From contig DUMC01000018.1 in the NCBI GenBank assembly GCA_012840075.1, positions 1-43,025 of the forward strand: a DNA stretch of 43,025 nucleotides, written 5' to 3'. Position numbers and translations under genes: made by a program. Origin of the DNA: Clostridiaceae bacterium. GTDB taxonomy: Bacteria > Bacillota > Clostridia > Acetivibrionales > DUMC01. The stretch's first letter is position 1; each line of letters opens with the position of its first letter. This document shows positions 1 through 8,464 of this stretch, one piece after another. Under the pieces are notes generated by a model. It made no database searches, was not told the origin of the DNA, and saw only the letters and a program-made list of their open reading frames with translations.

Positions 1-900
1 GTAAAGATTGGTGTTTATGCATATGCACGGCTTTTTATTATAAATTTGAAGATTGATGATGTATTTACTATTGCAGTGCCTGTTATAGCTGCAGTAAGTG
101 CCTTGATAAGTGCAGGGGCGGCAATGCGTGCAAATGATATTAAGCGGGTTATTGCATATTCTACTATAAGTCAGCTTGCATTTATTCTTTTGGGATTGTC
201 CTGCGGCAATAAAATTGGTGTAGTAGGCGGCATGCTGTATATACTGATGCATAGCGTGGCAAAAGGAGGATTGTTCCTTTGTGCAGGAATAGTAGAGCAC
301 AGTATGCACACTAAAGATATTACAAAAATGGGCGGCTTGTACAAAACCATGCCTTTGACTACGATTTCCTTTGCTTTTTGTGCTTTCTCGGTAATGGGTA
401 TACCTCCCTTTGGCGGGTTTTTTGCTAAGTACCTTGTGATAGAAGGTATTATCTCAAAAGGAAATATTGTTTTGGGAGCAGTGTTTATTCTTGGTGCTGT
501 TATGACAGTTATGTACCTTACAAGACTTTTTGTTAAAGTGTTCCTAGGACAGCAGGCCGATCACGGCATAAAAGGTGTTAGTCAAGGTATAGAATCTGCT
601 GATCACAGCATAAAAGAGGCTGATTACCGGTTGAAAGAGGAAAAATCCTTAATGACAGAAAGTGCGAAAGACAATGATACATTAATGATAGATAATAATC
701 CGGCAGCGACAGATAATAATCCATCTGCAGTAGAAGATTCGAAAATGGCAGCAAATGAGCAAAAAGAAACATCTAATGTGAAAGAGGGAACACCTTTAAT
801 GGTAGCATCCGTAATAATACTTGCTGCACTGTCTTTGTTACTAGGAATATTCATAAGCTTGCCGTCAGGGCTTGCATCTTTGTTTGGGGAGGCCATATAG
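1..900 (+). CDS. Antiporter-like membrane subunit of group 4 [NiFe] hydrogenase (NuoL/M/N family), 5' partial
   Basis: The frame is open from base 1 (reads VKIGVYAYARLF...), so the gene begins upstream; the TTG at 46 is not a believable start. What remains is the C-terminal half of a proton-conducting antiporter subunit of complex I-type and Hyf-type enzymes. Visible family marks are the segment NDIKRVIAYSTISQLAFILL, the helix with LHSVAKGGLFLCAG, and GIPPFGGFFAKY. It should lie in the membrane arm and couple electron flow to ion pumping. A hydrophilic insert of roughly 75 residues (about bases 550-785), rich in Asp, Asn, Glu and Lys with near-repeats such as ADHGIKG/ADHSIKE, separates the last two membrane segments and is not typical of the family. 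The next gene follows 3 bases after the stop, so this is the upstream part of the hydrogenase operon. Confidence 0.85.
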   Translation, partial: VKIGVYAYARLFIINLKIDDVFTIAVPVIAAVSALISAGAAMRANDIKRVIAYSTISQLAFILLGLSCGNKIGVVGGMLYILMHSVAKGGLFLCAGIVEHSMHTKDITKMGGLYKTMPLTTISFAFCAFSVMGIPPFGGFFAKYLVIEGIISKGNIVLGAVFILGAVMTVMYLTRLFVKVFLGQQADHGIKGVSQGIESADHSIKEADYRLKEEKSLMTESAKDNDTLMIDNNPAATDNNPSAVEDSKMAANEQKETSNVKEGTPLMVASVIILAALSLLLGIFISLPSGLASLFGEAI

Positions 901-903
901 TAT

Positions 904-2844
904 ATGTTTTCATACGATATGTTTAATACTTTAATGGATTCAATTAGCTCATTTTTGAGTCATGGTGCAAATATTATTTTGTTCATGATAGTGCTGCCGT
1001 TAATATGGGGAATAATTGGATGGCTTTTAAAGAAAAATTATTTGCTACAACTTGCAGTTGTTGTATTATCTTCTACAATAAATATTTTATTCGCATTAAG
1101 CCTTTATTTATCGAAAGGATTCTATGTGACCTTTCCTTTTGCCTCAAGCGGGTTGGATATTGCTTTTAATATTTACAAATTTTCAGCTTTGTTCTTAATG
1201 TTTATTGCAATAGGATTTTTCCTTGTAACTTTATACGGTACAGCTTTTTTAAGAAATGAAAAACATGCAGGTATCTTTCTACTTTATATGTATATAAGCC
1301 TTGCCATTCTAAACGGTGCCATTCTTTCTGATAACCTTGGTGTTATGCTGTTTTTCTGGGAAGGCCTCTTATGCACCTTATTTGGAATGCTTGTGACAAA
1401 CAATGAGCAAAAACCAAGGGCAGCGGTTAAGGCACTGGTGCTATCCGGCACTGCGGATCTTTTGCTGATGCTGGGTATTATAATTACCGTTTACCGGGCA
1501 GGAACACCTTTTATAAGCCAAATGGGAAAACTCAGTATAACCGGAGTATCCACCGTTGGGTTTATGTGCATGATGCTTGGGGCTATAGGGAAAGCAGGAT
1601 GTATGCCTTTTCACAGTTGGATTCCCGTTGCGGCAGGAGACGCTCCTGTTCCTTTTATGGTGGCTTTTCCCGGTGCTATTGAAAAATTGCTGGGTATATA
1701 TCTTGCCGTTAGAATTGTAATCGATATTTATGATTTCCGGTCGGGAAGCATTTCAAGCATAGTGATTATGGTAATAGGAACTCTTACGATAATATTTGCC
1801 GTTGCAATGGCATTAATTCAGAAAGATATGAAACGTTTGCTTTCATACCATGCTATAAGTCAGGTAGGTTACATGGTATTAGGAATAGGGACGGCATTGC
1901 CCATAGGAATTATTGGCGGTCTTTTTCATATGCTTAATAACGCAATATATAAAAGCTGCTTGTTTATGACGGCGGGAAGCATTGAGAAACAGACAGGAAC
2001 AACGGATCTGAAAAAAGTCGGCGGACTTGGAAAGAGGATGCCTATTACCATGATCTGTTTTATGATAAGCGGATTTGCAATTGCCGGGCTACCACCCTTT
2101 AACGGATTTTTCTCCAAGGAGTTAATTTTTGATGCGGCTTTGGAAAGTCACCTGATATTTTATTTGGGAGCATTATTAGGTGCCTTCATGACTGCCGTGT
2201 CTTTTTTGAAAATGGGAAGGGCGGCTTTTTCAGGACCACTGAAATTTCCTGAAAATTCCCCGGGAAAACTTGCGAGTGGTAAAAATGGTTTTCATGAATC
2301 TAATATTAGTGTCCGCGAATCCGACATTGGCATGCTTTTACCAATGGTAATTATGGCTTTTTTAAGTATAATTTTCGGTATCATAAATACGCTGCCTTTA
2401 GATAAGCTTCTGGGATCTGCACTAGGGTATAATAAGACATATTCAGGGTGGCCGCATTCGATGTTGCTTGTTGTCGTTTCATTTATTATACTTGGTTTAG
2501 CCCTTTTGGACCATATATACGGATATAGAAAAACGGGCAGTGCAATAAATGCAGCGGACCACATTCACTATGCCCCCCTGCTTAAGAATATCTACAATGC
2601 AGCAGAGAAACAATGGTTTGATCCATATAATCATTTGATGTATGTAGTGAATGGATTCTCTACCTTTTGCACCTTAGTAGAAAGAAGCATCAGTTGGGTT
2701 TACGATTACGGAGCGGTTAAAATTGTCGAAGGTGCAGGAAACCTGTTGCACAGGCTGAACAACGGAAGTCTGTCACGTTATCTCTTTGCTGCTGTTGCAG
2801 GTGTGGCCGGTATCGTAGTTATTTTTCTGGTCGTTCTTTTGTAA
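904..2844 (+). CDS. NuoL-like antiporter subunit of group 4 [NiFe] hydrogenase
   Basis: A 646-residue polytopic membrane protein of the NuoL/HyfB/MrpA type. Key parts are FFWEGLLCTLFGM (conserved Glu in a membrane helix), IGKAGCMPFHSWIPVA with the following EKLLGIYLA (channel lysines), QKDMKRLLSYHAISQVGYM, and AIAGLPPFNGFFSKE. A long C-terminal section after residue ~480, including a helix-rich tail ending in membrane residues, fits NuoL-like subunits with the lateral helix. A hydrophilic stretch near residues 445-480 again looks inserted. It is the second of three antiporter-type subunits encoded in tandem; the third starts 14 bases after its stop. Assignment to the membrane arm of the hydrogenase follows from the operon; which ion is pumped (H+ or Na+) is not visible. 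Confidence 0.88.
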   Translation: MFSYDMFNTLMDSISSFLSHGANIILFMIVLPLIWGIIGWLLKKNYLLQLAVVVLSSTINILFALSLYLSKGFYVTFPFASSGLDIAFNIYKFSALFLMFIAIGFFLVTLYGTAFLRNEKHAGIFLLYMYISLAILNGAILSDNLGVMLFFWEGLLCTLFGMLVTNNEQKPRAAVKALVLSGTADLLLMLGIIITVYRAGTPFISQMGKLSITGVSTVGFMCMMLGAIGKAGCMPFHSWIPVAAGDAPVPFMVAFPGAIEKLLGIYLAVRIVIDIYDFRSGSISSIVIMVIGTLTIIFAVAMALIQKDMKRLLSYHAISQVGYMVLGIGTALPIGIIGGLFHMLNNAIYKSCLFMTAGSIEKQTGTTDLKKVGGLGKRMPITMICFMISGFAIAGLPPFNGFFSKELIFDAALESHLIFYLGALLGAFMTAVSFLKMGRAAFSGPLKFPENSPGKLASGKNGFHESNISVRESDIGMLLPMVIMAFLSIIFGIINTLPLDKLLGSALGYNKTYSGWPHSMLLVVVSFIILGLALLDHIYGYRKTGSAINAADHIHYAPLLKNIYNAAEKQWFDPYNHLMYVVNGFSTFCTLVERSISWVYDYGAVKIVEGAGNLLHRLNNGSLSRYLFAAVAGVAGIVVIFLVVLL

Positions 2845-2858
2845 GGGGGAAAACGTAG

Positions 2859-4322
2859 ATGAGAGTTATAGATTATATTACGGTTTCATTTTTAGTTGTA
2901 CCGATTATTATAATATTGATTAATAACCTTTTGTCAAAGCATATTGCCAAAAGGATCAGCTTTTATTTGGTAGGAGCTGCGGCTGTTCTACAGATTGCTG
3001 CATCTGTTGCGGACTTTTTTCTGCTTCCGTATTACAAGCTGCATGAATATAAGTTTACCCTGCTCTGGAATATTGATAATCCGGATTCGGAGTACTTTGC
3101 TGTAAATTCGCTTTCCCTTGTAATACTGTTTTGCATAGGATTTGTTACTTTTATATCCGTTTTGATTGCAAAGCATACAATAGATAGGAAAAAAGTATCA
3201 TATGTCAATCTTTTAATGACATTAATTTTTGGGATGAACGGAATGCTGATAGTGACAGACCTTTTTTCACTATATGTATTTCTTGAAATTGTGGGAATAT
3301 CAAGCTTTGTTTTAATAGCTTTGTTTAAATCCGAAACTGGGCTTGAAGGTTCCTTTAAGTACCTTGTTATGTCGTCATTGGCGAGCATATTTGTATTGAC
3401 GGGACTGGCTTTTGTTTTTATGCATGTAGGAAGTCTGCAATATGAAAATATAAGCAAATATATTTTAAGCGGTCATGGTAGTTCTCGGCTGTACCTTATG
3501 TATGCAGGAATGATTCTCTTAATTGCAGGATTTGCTACGAAATCAGGGGCAGTACCGTTTCACAGTTGGCTGCCGGATGCGCATCAGAGTGCAGATACTG
3601 CTATATCTGTGCTTTTAAGCGGAATTGTTATTAAGGTTGCAGGTGTATACGGTCTCATAATATTGTCAAGGTTATTTGACGGCATTCCTGCTGTTAATTT
3701 GACTCTTTTAGTCATGGGAACTGTTTCAATCATTGTAGGGGCATTACTGGCGCTAAAACAGGATCATTTCAAGCGCATAGTGGCTTATTCAAGTGTAAGT
3801 CAGGTTGGATATATGCTTCTCGGGGTCGGCGCCGGCGGTACCCTTGGATTGCTGGGAGCGGTTACACATATATTTAATCACGCAACATTTAAATGTACCT
3901 TGTTTTCAAATGCGGCTGCTTTACATGAACAAACGGGCACTCTCGATATAAATGATATGGGTGGGTTGCACGAAAAAATGCCCGTAACGGGATTTTCATC
4001 AGTAACGGCTTTCTTGTCAACTGCAGGAATACCGCCTTTTTCAGGCTTTTGGAGCAAGCTTTTAATCGTCATGGCTTTATGGATGAATGACTTCAAAGTA
4101 TTTGCAGGTATTGCACTTTTTTCGAGTATTTTCACCGCTTCTTATTTCCTGCGGCTGCAAAAGAAAGTTTTTTTCGGAAAGGTGCCGAATAAATATGAGT
4201 ATGTGAAGGAAATCGGTGGTAGTATTAAATATGCTGAAATATTTCTTACAATAATTATGATTGCAGTGGGATTAGCATTTCCATTGGCACTTTTATATCT
4301 TAAGGGAAGAGGGATATTGTAA
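2859..4322 (+). CDS. NuoM/NuoN/MrpD-like antiporter subunit of group 4 [NiFe] hydrogenase
   Basis: A 487-residue membrane protein with the proton_antipo_M fold. Motifs seen: LYVFLEIVGISSFVLIAL (membrane Glu), KSGAVPFHSWLPDAHQSA, KVAGVYGLI (channel Lys), KQDHFKRIVAYSSVSQVGYM, HIFNHATFKCTLF and STAGIPPFSGFWSK. Length is normal for the family and there is no hydrophilic insert, unlike its two upstream paralogues. A GGGGG-containing ribosome site precedes the ATG. With the two preceding genes it gives the complex three antiporter modules, as in respiratory complex I (NuoL, M, N). The ~200-base spacer to the next gene is unusually long for this operon and consists of short degenerate repeats. Confidence 0.88.
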   Translation: MRVIDYITVSFLVVPIIIILINNLLSKHIAKRISFYLVGAAAVLQIAASVADFFLLPYYKLHEYKFTLLWNIDNPDSEYFAVNSLSLVILFCIGFVTFISVLIAKHTIDRKKVSYVNLLMTLIFGMNGMLIVTDLFSLYVFLEIVGISSFVLIALFKSETGLEGSFKYLVMSSLASIFVLTGLAFVFMHVGSLQYENISKYILSGHGSSRLYLMYAGMILLIAGFATKSGAVPFHSWLPDAHQSADTAISVLLSGIVIKVAGVYGLIILSRLFDGIPAVNLTLLVMGTVSIIVGALLALKQDHFKRIVAYSSVSQVGYMLLGVGAGGTLGLLGAVTHIFNHATFKCTLFSNAAALHEQTGTLDINDMGGLHEKMPVTGFSSVTAFLSTAGIPPFSGFWSKLLIVMALWMNDFKVFAGIALFSSIFTASYFLRLQKKVFFGKVPNKYEYVKEIGGSIKYAEIFLTIIMIAVGLAFPLALLYLKGRGIL

Positions 4323-4538
4323 GGGAATGCTATAATGATATGGATAATGCTATAATGCTATGAATGTGAAAATAGGCACTTTCATAAGGCTTATTATGAA
4401 CATGGTAGATTGTAAATATTATTATGATTGTTAAGATTATGAAGATTATTAAGATTATGAAGATTGTGACGGTTGTGAAGATGATGTTTTAGATGTATAC
4501 TTTAAAAGAACATTAATATTGTAATGGGGGAATATGAC
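4323..4538 (+). repeat. Intra-operon spacer of short tandem duplications
   Basis: About 200 bases without a gene inside the hydrogenase operon. It holds near-copies of GATAATGCTATAAT and of AAGATTATGAAGATTAT (around 4425-4475), i.e. different short direct duplications one after another. No promoter of good quality and no terminator hairpin was seen, so the operon probably reads through. Confidence 0.5.
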
Positions 4539-5036
4539 GTGGAAGCGATTATATATATTTGTCTTGGATTTATGCTGATTTGCAGCTTTCTTGTGGTAAG
4601 GATTAAAAGCATGTTGAAGTCAGCCGTAGCATTGGCTGCTGCAAGTGCTGCGTTGGGCATTATAATGTATGTGCTTGGTTCCGCTTGGGCGGCATTAATT
4701 GAAATATCTGTCTGCTCAGGCTTGGTTACTGTAATATTCATAAGTGCTATAAGCTTGTCCAATACCGACAAAAAGGAACTGCAAAAGTTATATGAGGATA
4801 AAAAGCGCATGGCTTATTTGCCTGTAGTTCTCATAATAGGCGGAATTATCTTTATCTTTGTTGCGCTTTCAACAGATTCCTTGTTGCCACAAGCAGTTTC
4901 AGTGGCACAGGAAATAGATAATTTCAGAGAAGTATTGTGGAACAATCGTCAAGCAGATATATGGGCACAGGCTATTGTGATTATTGCCGGTGCCATAGCA
5001 GTTACTGTTTTATTTAAGGAGAAGGATACAATATGA
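4539..5036 (+). CDS. NuoJ-like membrane subunit of group 4 [NiFe] hydrogenase
   Basis: A small protein (165 residues) with about five membrane helices, resembling NuoJ (ND6). The helix AALIEISVCSGLVTVIFISAI carries the acidic residue and Gly-rich turn of the NuoJ third helix; a charged loop follows (NTDKKELQKLYEDKKR). I prefer the GTG at 4539, because GGGGG at 4526-4530 lies 8 bases before it; the upstream in-frame ATG at 4524 has no ribosome site. The stop overlaps the next start (ATGA), indicating translational coupling with the NuoK-like gene. Assignment rests on topology, size and gene order. Confidence 0.75.
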   Translation: MEAIIYICLGFMLICSFLVVRIKSMLKSAVALAAASAALGIIMYVLGSAWAALIEISVCSGLVTVIFISAISLSNTDKKELQKLYEDKKRMAYLPVVLIIGGIIFIFVALSTDSLLPQAVSVAQEIDNFREVLWNNRQADIWAQAIVIIAGAIAVTVLFKEKDTI

Positions 5037-5347
5037 GCAATTTTAATTTGGAAATTATTATACTGGTTGTCGGATTTTTAATGATTATTGCAGGAGTTTA
5101 TTGCCTCATACGCACATACCATTTATTGAAAATACTAATAGGGATTGAAGTGGCAATGAAAGCCGTTACCATGTTTATCATACTTGCAGGACATATTAAC
5201 GGGAAAATTAACCTTGCCCAAACATTTGTTATCACTATGATTGTTACGGAGGTTGTGGTTGCAGTTGTTGCTGCGGGGCTTGCCATAAATCTATATAGGA
5301 AATATGGGAATATGGATGTTCGCAATTTAAGAAAATTGAAAGGATAG
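5033..5347 (+). CDS. NuoK-like membrane subunit of group 4 [NiFe] hydrogenase
   Basis: 104 residues with three membrane helices, the size and topology of NuoK/MrpC/HyfE. The two membrane glutamates of the family are present: one in helix 2 (LLKILIGIEVAMKAV) and one in helix 3 (VITMIVTEVVVAVVAAGLAI). In complex I these belong to the E-channel that links quinone-site chemistry to the antiporter subunits. Overlaps the previous gene by four bases. Confidence 0.82.
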   Translation: MSNFNLEIIILVVGFLMIIAGVYCLIRTYHLLKILIGIEVAMKAVTMFIILAGHINGKINLAQTFVITMIVTEVVVAVVAAGLAINLYRKYGNMDVRNLRKLKG

Positions 5348-5359
5348 AGGGTTGTAAGG

Positions 5360-5680
5360 ATGGAAAATCTGATATTTGCACCACCGATTGTTTTTGTGAT
5401 ATTTGTTGGTATATTCATTCTGTTGTCGAGAAGTATAAAAAGATATTCATACAATAGTACAGGAAAAGAGCGTGAGTCGGGTGCTTATGCTTGCGGACAG
5501 CAAAACGTGCGCAATTATGTTAATCCTGATTACACGCAGTTTTTTCCGTATGCCTTTTTTTATACGATAATGCATGTTTTGGTGTTGGTGATAGCAACAG
5601 CACCATATGATGCGCTGGTTCTGCCTATTGTATATATTGCAGCAGGAATACTTGCGTTGATAATAATATTCAGAAAATAA
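5360..5680 (+). CDS. NuoA-like membrane subunit of group 4 [NiFe] hydrogenase
   Basis: 106 residues: a membrane helix, a loop carrying KERESGAYACGQQNVRNYV, then two helices. The loop corresponds to the ESG..P.G loop of NuoA (ND3), which in complex I lies at the junction with the NuoB/NuoD-type subunits and contains the redox-sensitive Cys region; a Cys is present here too. NuoA-like subunits are not part of the simpler Ech hydrogenases, so this gene points to a complex-I-like architecture. Preceded by a GAGGG ribosome site and 12 bases downstream of the NuoK-like gene. Confidence 0.75.
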   Translation: MENLIFAPPIVFVIFVGIFILLSRSIKRYSYNSTGKERESGAYACGQQNVRNYVNPDYTQFFPYAFFYTIMHVLVLVIATAPYDALVLPIVYIAAGILALIIIFRK

Positions 5681-5877
5681 TATGTATTTGAAAAGTAATA
5701 TGCAGGAAGCAATAAGCAGGAAAATAAATACAGAATATAATATGCGATAGAAAATTTTGAATATGATATTGAATGGTATGAATATAGTATGCTGATGGAA
5801 GTATTGAATATAGAAGGACTGAATATAAAACATACAGGAGAAAGTATGCGGGAAGTAGCATTAAGAGGTGATTATCT
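5681..5877 (+). repeat. Intra-operon spacer, AT-rich short repeats
   Basis: About 200 bases between the NuoA-like gene and the small subunit. It contains repeated pieces such as GAATATAATATG, GAATATGATATTGAAT and TATTGAATATAGAA. No open frame with a ribosome site and no terminator hairpin was found. Confidence 0.45.
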
Positions 5878-6447
5878 TTGAAACTTTTGGAAAAAGCAAT
5901 TAATTGGGCAACACGTAAGTCGCCCTGGATAATACATTATAATTCAGGTTCGTGCAATGGTTGTGATATAGAAACCATAGATGCTTTAACACCCAGGTTT
6001 GACTTGGAACGTATAGGTATTATACAGCAAGGCAGTCCTCGCCATGCGGATATACTCATATGTACAGGAGCGGTTACTATTCAGACCAGAGACCGACTAA
6101 AGCAGATATATGATCAAATGCCGGAGCCTAAATATGTTATTGCAGTAGGTACATGTGCATGCTCAGGTGGTATATTTGACGGCTGCTATTGTGTGATGGG
6201 TGGGGTGGACAGTGTTATACCTGTAGATGTTTATGTGCCAGGATGTGCTGTTCGACCTGAAGCAATAATCAGTGCCGTTCAAAAACTTCTTGATACCATA
6301 GGTGAGAGTAAAAAGAAAAGGGACAGTAATGCTAAAAGTTTGGCAGACAGTATGAATAATAATAACTTGACAAGAGGTATGAAGAATAATACCGAAAATA
6401 ATGCTGAAAACAATGGACAGGACGGAGGAGATTTGTGTGCAAGCTGA
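5878..6447 (+). CDS. [NiFe]-hydrogenase small subunit, NuoB-like
   Basis: The electron-transferring small subunit, carrying the proximal [4Fe-4S] cluster next to the NiFe site. Cluster ligands are visible as SGSCNGCDIE (CxxC), VGTCACSGG and VPGCAVRPE. The core ends near residue 145; a tail of about 40 residues rich in Asn and charged residues (NNNNLTRGMKNNTENNAENN) follows, which normal NuoB-like proteins lack. Start is TTG at 5878, with AGAGGTGAT 7-15 bases upstream. The stop overlaps the start of the NuoC-like gene, so the unusual tail also spans that gene's ribosome site. Confidence 0.88.
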   Translation: MKLLEKAINWATRKSPWIIHYNSGSCNGCDIETIDALTPRFDLERIGIIQQGSPRHADILICTGAVTIQTRDRLKQIYDQMPEPKYVIAVGTCACSGGIFDGCYCVMGGVDSVIPVDVYVPGCAVRPEAIISAVQKLLDTIGESKKKRDSNAKSLADSMNNNNLTRGMKNNTENNAENNGQDGGDLCAS

Positions 6448-6949
6448 ACAGGAGATAGTTGATAGATTGTGTGAAGAATTCCCTTTTCTAAAAGGCAGGG
6501 TACATGTTCAAAGACAAAAACGGATTTTTACCGGTCATCTTGTTAAGGAAGAATTTGAGCAAGTAATTCGTTATTTGCATAATAATATGGGGTTTTATAA
6601 AGCTAACCATGTGGTAGGAACGGATGAAGGTGAGAATCTCGGTTTCATTTATTTGCTGTCGAATAAAGAAGGGATTATGCTGGCTTTGAAAGAAATAGCA
6701 CCTAAATCCGACCCGAAGATTAATTCAATGACTTGCATATATCCGTCTCTTGAACGTCATGAGAGAGAACTTGTAGATCTTTTCGGAGCCGAAGTTCAGG
6801 GTTTGCCCGAAGGACCTTCATATCCGTTGCCGGATGGTTGGCCGAAAGGGAACTATCCATTACGAAAAGAATGGAAACCTGAATATTTCGATAAAAATAC
6901 TATGACATACAATCCACCTGATGCCGGTAACGATAAGGGAAAACGGTAA
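6437..6949 (+). CDS. NuoC-like (30 kDa) subunit of group 4 [NiFe] hydrogenase
   Basis: A soluble subunit of the complex_I_30kDa family that helps bind the large subunit in the peripheral arm. Recognisable parts are SMTCIYPSLERHERELVDLFG and the C-terminal YPLPDGWPKGNYPLRKEW. I place the start at GTG 6437 because GGAGGAG lies at 6424-6430, six bases upstream; an in-frame ATG at 6401 would extend it into the small subunit's tail without a ribosome site. With this start the protein has 170 residues, normal for the family, and overlaps the small subunit gene by 11 bases. Confidence 0.82.
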   Translation: MQAEQEIVDRLCEEFPFLKGRVHVQRQKRIFTGHLVKEEFEQVIRYLHNNMGFYKANHVVGTDEGENLGFIYLLSNKEGIMLALKEIAPKSDPKINSMTCIYPSLERHERELVDLFGAEVQGLPEGPSYPLPDGWPKGNYPLRKEWKPEYFDKNTMTYNPPDAGNDKGKR

Positions 6950-6986
6950 AGGAGATAACGGTAGGAGATAACGGTTAAGGAGATGG
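6944..6986 (+). repeat. Triplicated ribosome-binding-site unit
   Basis: Three consecutive units of 13-15 bases starting at 6944, 6959 and 6972, each reading CGGT(T)A(A)GGAGAT. Each copy carries its own GGAG. The last copy directly abuts the ATG of the large subunit gene, which makes that start uncertain. Confidence 0.6.
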
Positions 6987-8290
6987 AAAAAGTGGACGAA
7001 AATAAAGAAAGAGCAGAAAATAAAGAAAATGAAGAAAATAAGGAAAGCAAGCAAAATAGAGAAACATCCGAAAGAAACCGTATAGTTATACCTATTGGTC
7101 CCCAGCATCCTTCTTTAAAGGAACCCAGCAGTTTTATCATAACATTGGAGGGAGAAAAAGTAGTAGATGCGGTAATAGGTGTAGGATATGTTCATAGAGG
7201 GATTGAGAAAGCCTGCGAGAGCAGAACGTATATTCAAAACTTATATTTAATTGAGCGTGTATGCGGGATATGTTCCCATACTCACAGTACTGCTTTCTGC
7301 CAAGGTATAGAAGAATTGGCGGGAATTACAATACCAAGGCGCGCTGCCTATATTAGAGTAATTGTAGCTGAGCTTGAACGTCTCCACAGCCATTTGCTCT
7401 GGTTGGGTGTGGCTGCTCATGAAATAGGTTTTGATACTTTATTTATGTACTCTTGGCGTGACAGAGAAAAAGTTTTGGATGTTTTAGCTGAGATCTGCGG
7501 CAATCGTGTAAACTATGGTATAAATACTATTGGTGGCGTAAGAAGAGATATAGACAGTGAAATGATGCAGGATACGTTAAAAATGGCGGATTATTTAGAA
7601 GGACAGTTAAAATACTATCTTGACCTTGTTATGACGGATAAAGTGCTTTCGGCACGCCTCGTAGGTATTGGGAAACTTTCACGGGAAGATGCGTTGAAGT
7701 TTGGCGTAGTCGGACCTGTTGCCCGTGCTGCAGGTATCATGGATGATATTCGCATTATAGAACCATATGCTGCATATGACGAAATCCCTGTTAATCCGGT
7801 AACGGACACACATGCTGATGTTTTTGGAAGAACGGTAGTGCGAATAAAAGAGATGCTGGAGAGTTTGGAAATAATCCGCTATAGCGTCAAGAACATACCC
7901 GACGGGGATATTGCCGTCAAAGCTCCAAGACGTATACCGGCCGGTGAGGTTATAAGCAGGACAGAGGCTCCAAGAGGCGAGAATATACATTATATTCGCT
8001 CAAACGGCACTGATATGCCGGACAGGGTGCGTATACGTGCACCTTCCCAAGCAAATTGGCAGGGTATGAGGCATATGCTGCAAGGCCAATATCTGGCGGA
8101 TATACCTATTACTATTGCTGCAATCGATCCTTGTTACTCATGTACTGACCGAGCAATAGTTGTGAATTCCGAAAGCGGAACGGAAATTATGGATTGGCAG
8201 GGACTCAGGCAGTATAGTATTGAGTGGTATAAAAAGAGGGGAATTGATGTTTCTTTGGTAAAAATGCCTGAGCGCAAATTTTATGCATAA
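6983..8290 (+). CDS. [NiFe]-hydrogenase large subunit, group 4 (NuoD-like)
   Basis: The catalytic subunit. Both pairs of nickel-iron ligands are intact: RVCGICSHTH near residue 93 and DPCYSCTDR near residue 385, so this is a true hydrogenase and not a cysteine-less relative. The N-terminal conserved region starts at IPIGPQHPSLKEPS; the 30 residues before it are a Glu/Asn/Lys repeat (ENKE, ENKEN, EENKES). About 43 residues follow the second CxxC motif, consistent with a precursor whose C-terminus is removed by the protease encoded at 9762. ATG 6983 is given, but AAGGAG touches it directly, so GTG 6992 (9 bases from the same site) may be the real start. Works with the small, NuoC-, NuoH- and ferredoxin-like subunits to reduce protons from ferredoxin or the reverse. 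Confidence 0.92.
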   Translation: MEKVDENKERAENKENEENKESKQNRETSERNRIVIPIGPQHPSLKEPSSFIITLEGEKVVDAVIGVGYVHRGIEKACESRTYIQNLYLIERVCGICSHTHSTAFCQGIEELAGITIPRRAAYIRVIVAELERLHSHLLWLGVAAHEIGFDTLFMYSWRDREKVLDVLAEICGNRVNYGINTIGGVRRDIDSEMMQDTLKMADYLEGQLKYYLDLVMTDKVLSARLVGIGKLSREDALKFGVVGPVARAAGIMDDIRIIEPYAAYDEIPVNPVTDTHADVFGRTVVRIKEMLESLEIIRYSVKNIPDGDIAVKAPRRIPAGEVISRTEAPRGENIHYIRSNGTDMPDRVRIRAPSQANWQGMRHMLQGQYLADIPITIAAIDPCYSCTDRAIVVNSESGTEIMDWQGLRQYSIEWYKKRGIDVSLVKMPERKFYA

Positions 8291-8464
8291 CATAAATGAA
8301 GAATAAATACTCTGACTGGATCTATAAATTAGATGCATTAACTAAAGACCTAATTAAAACCAAGTAATACCAAGTAATTAGGATAAGACACGGATGAAAA
8401 ACATGAACTTAGTACATGAACTTAAAACATGAACTTAATATATGAACAGAGGGATAGGAAAGTT
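8291..8464 (+). repeat. Intra-operon spacer with ACATGAACTTA repeats
   Basis: 174 bases between large subunit and NuoH-like gene. Four near-copies of ACATGAACTTA lie at about 8400-8445 and a doubled CCAAGTAAT(A) at about 8360-8378. No terminator was seen. Confidence 0.5.

Noticed and set aside
46-900. Complete gene starting at TTG 46
   Set aside because: The frame is open to base 1 and the upstream residues fit the family, so the gene is cut by the window edge.
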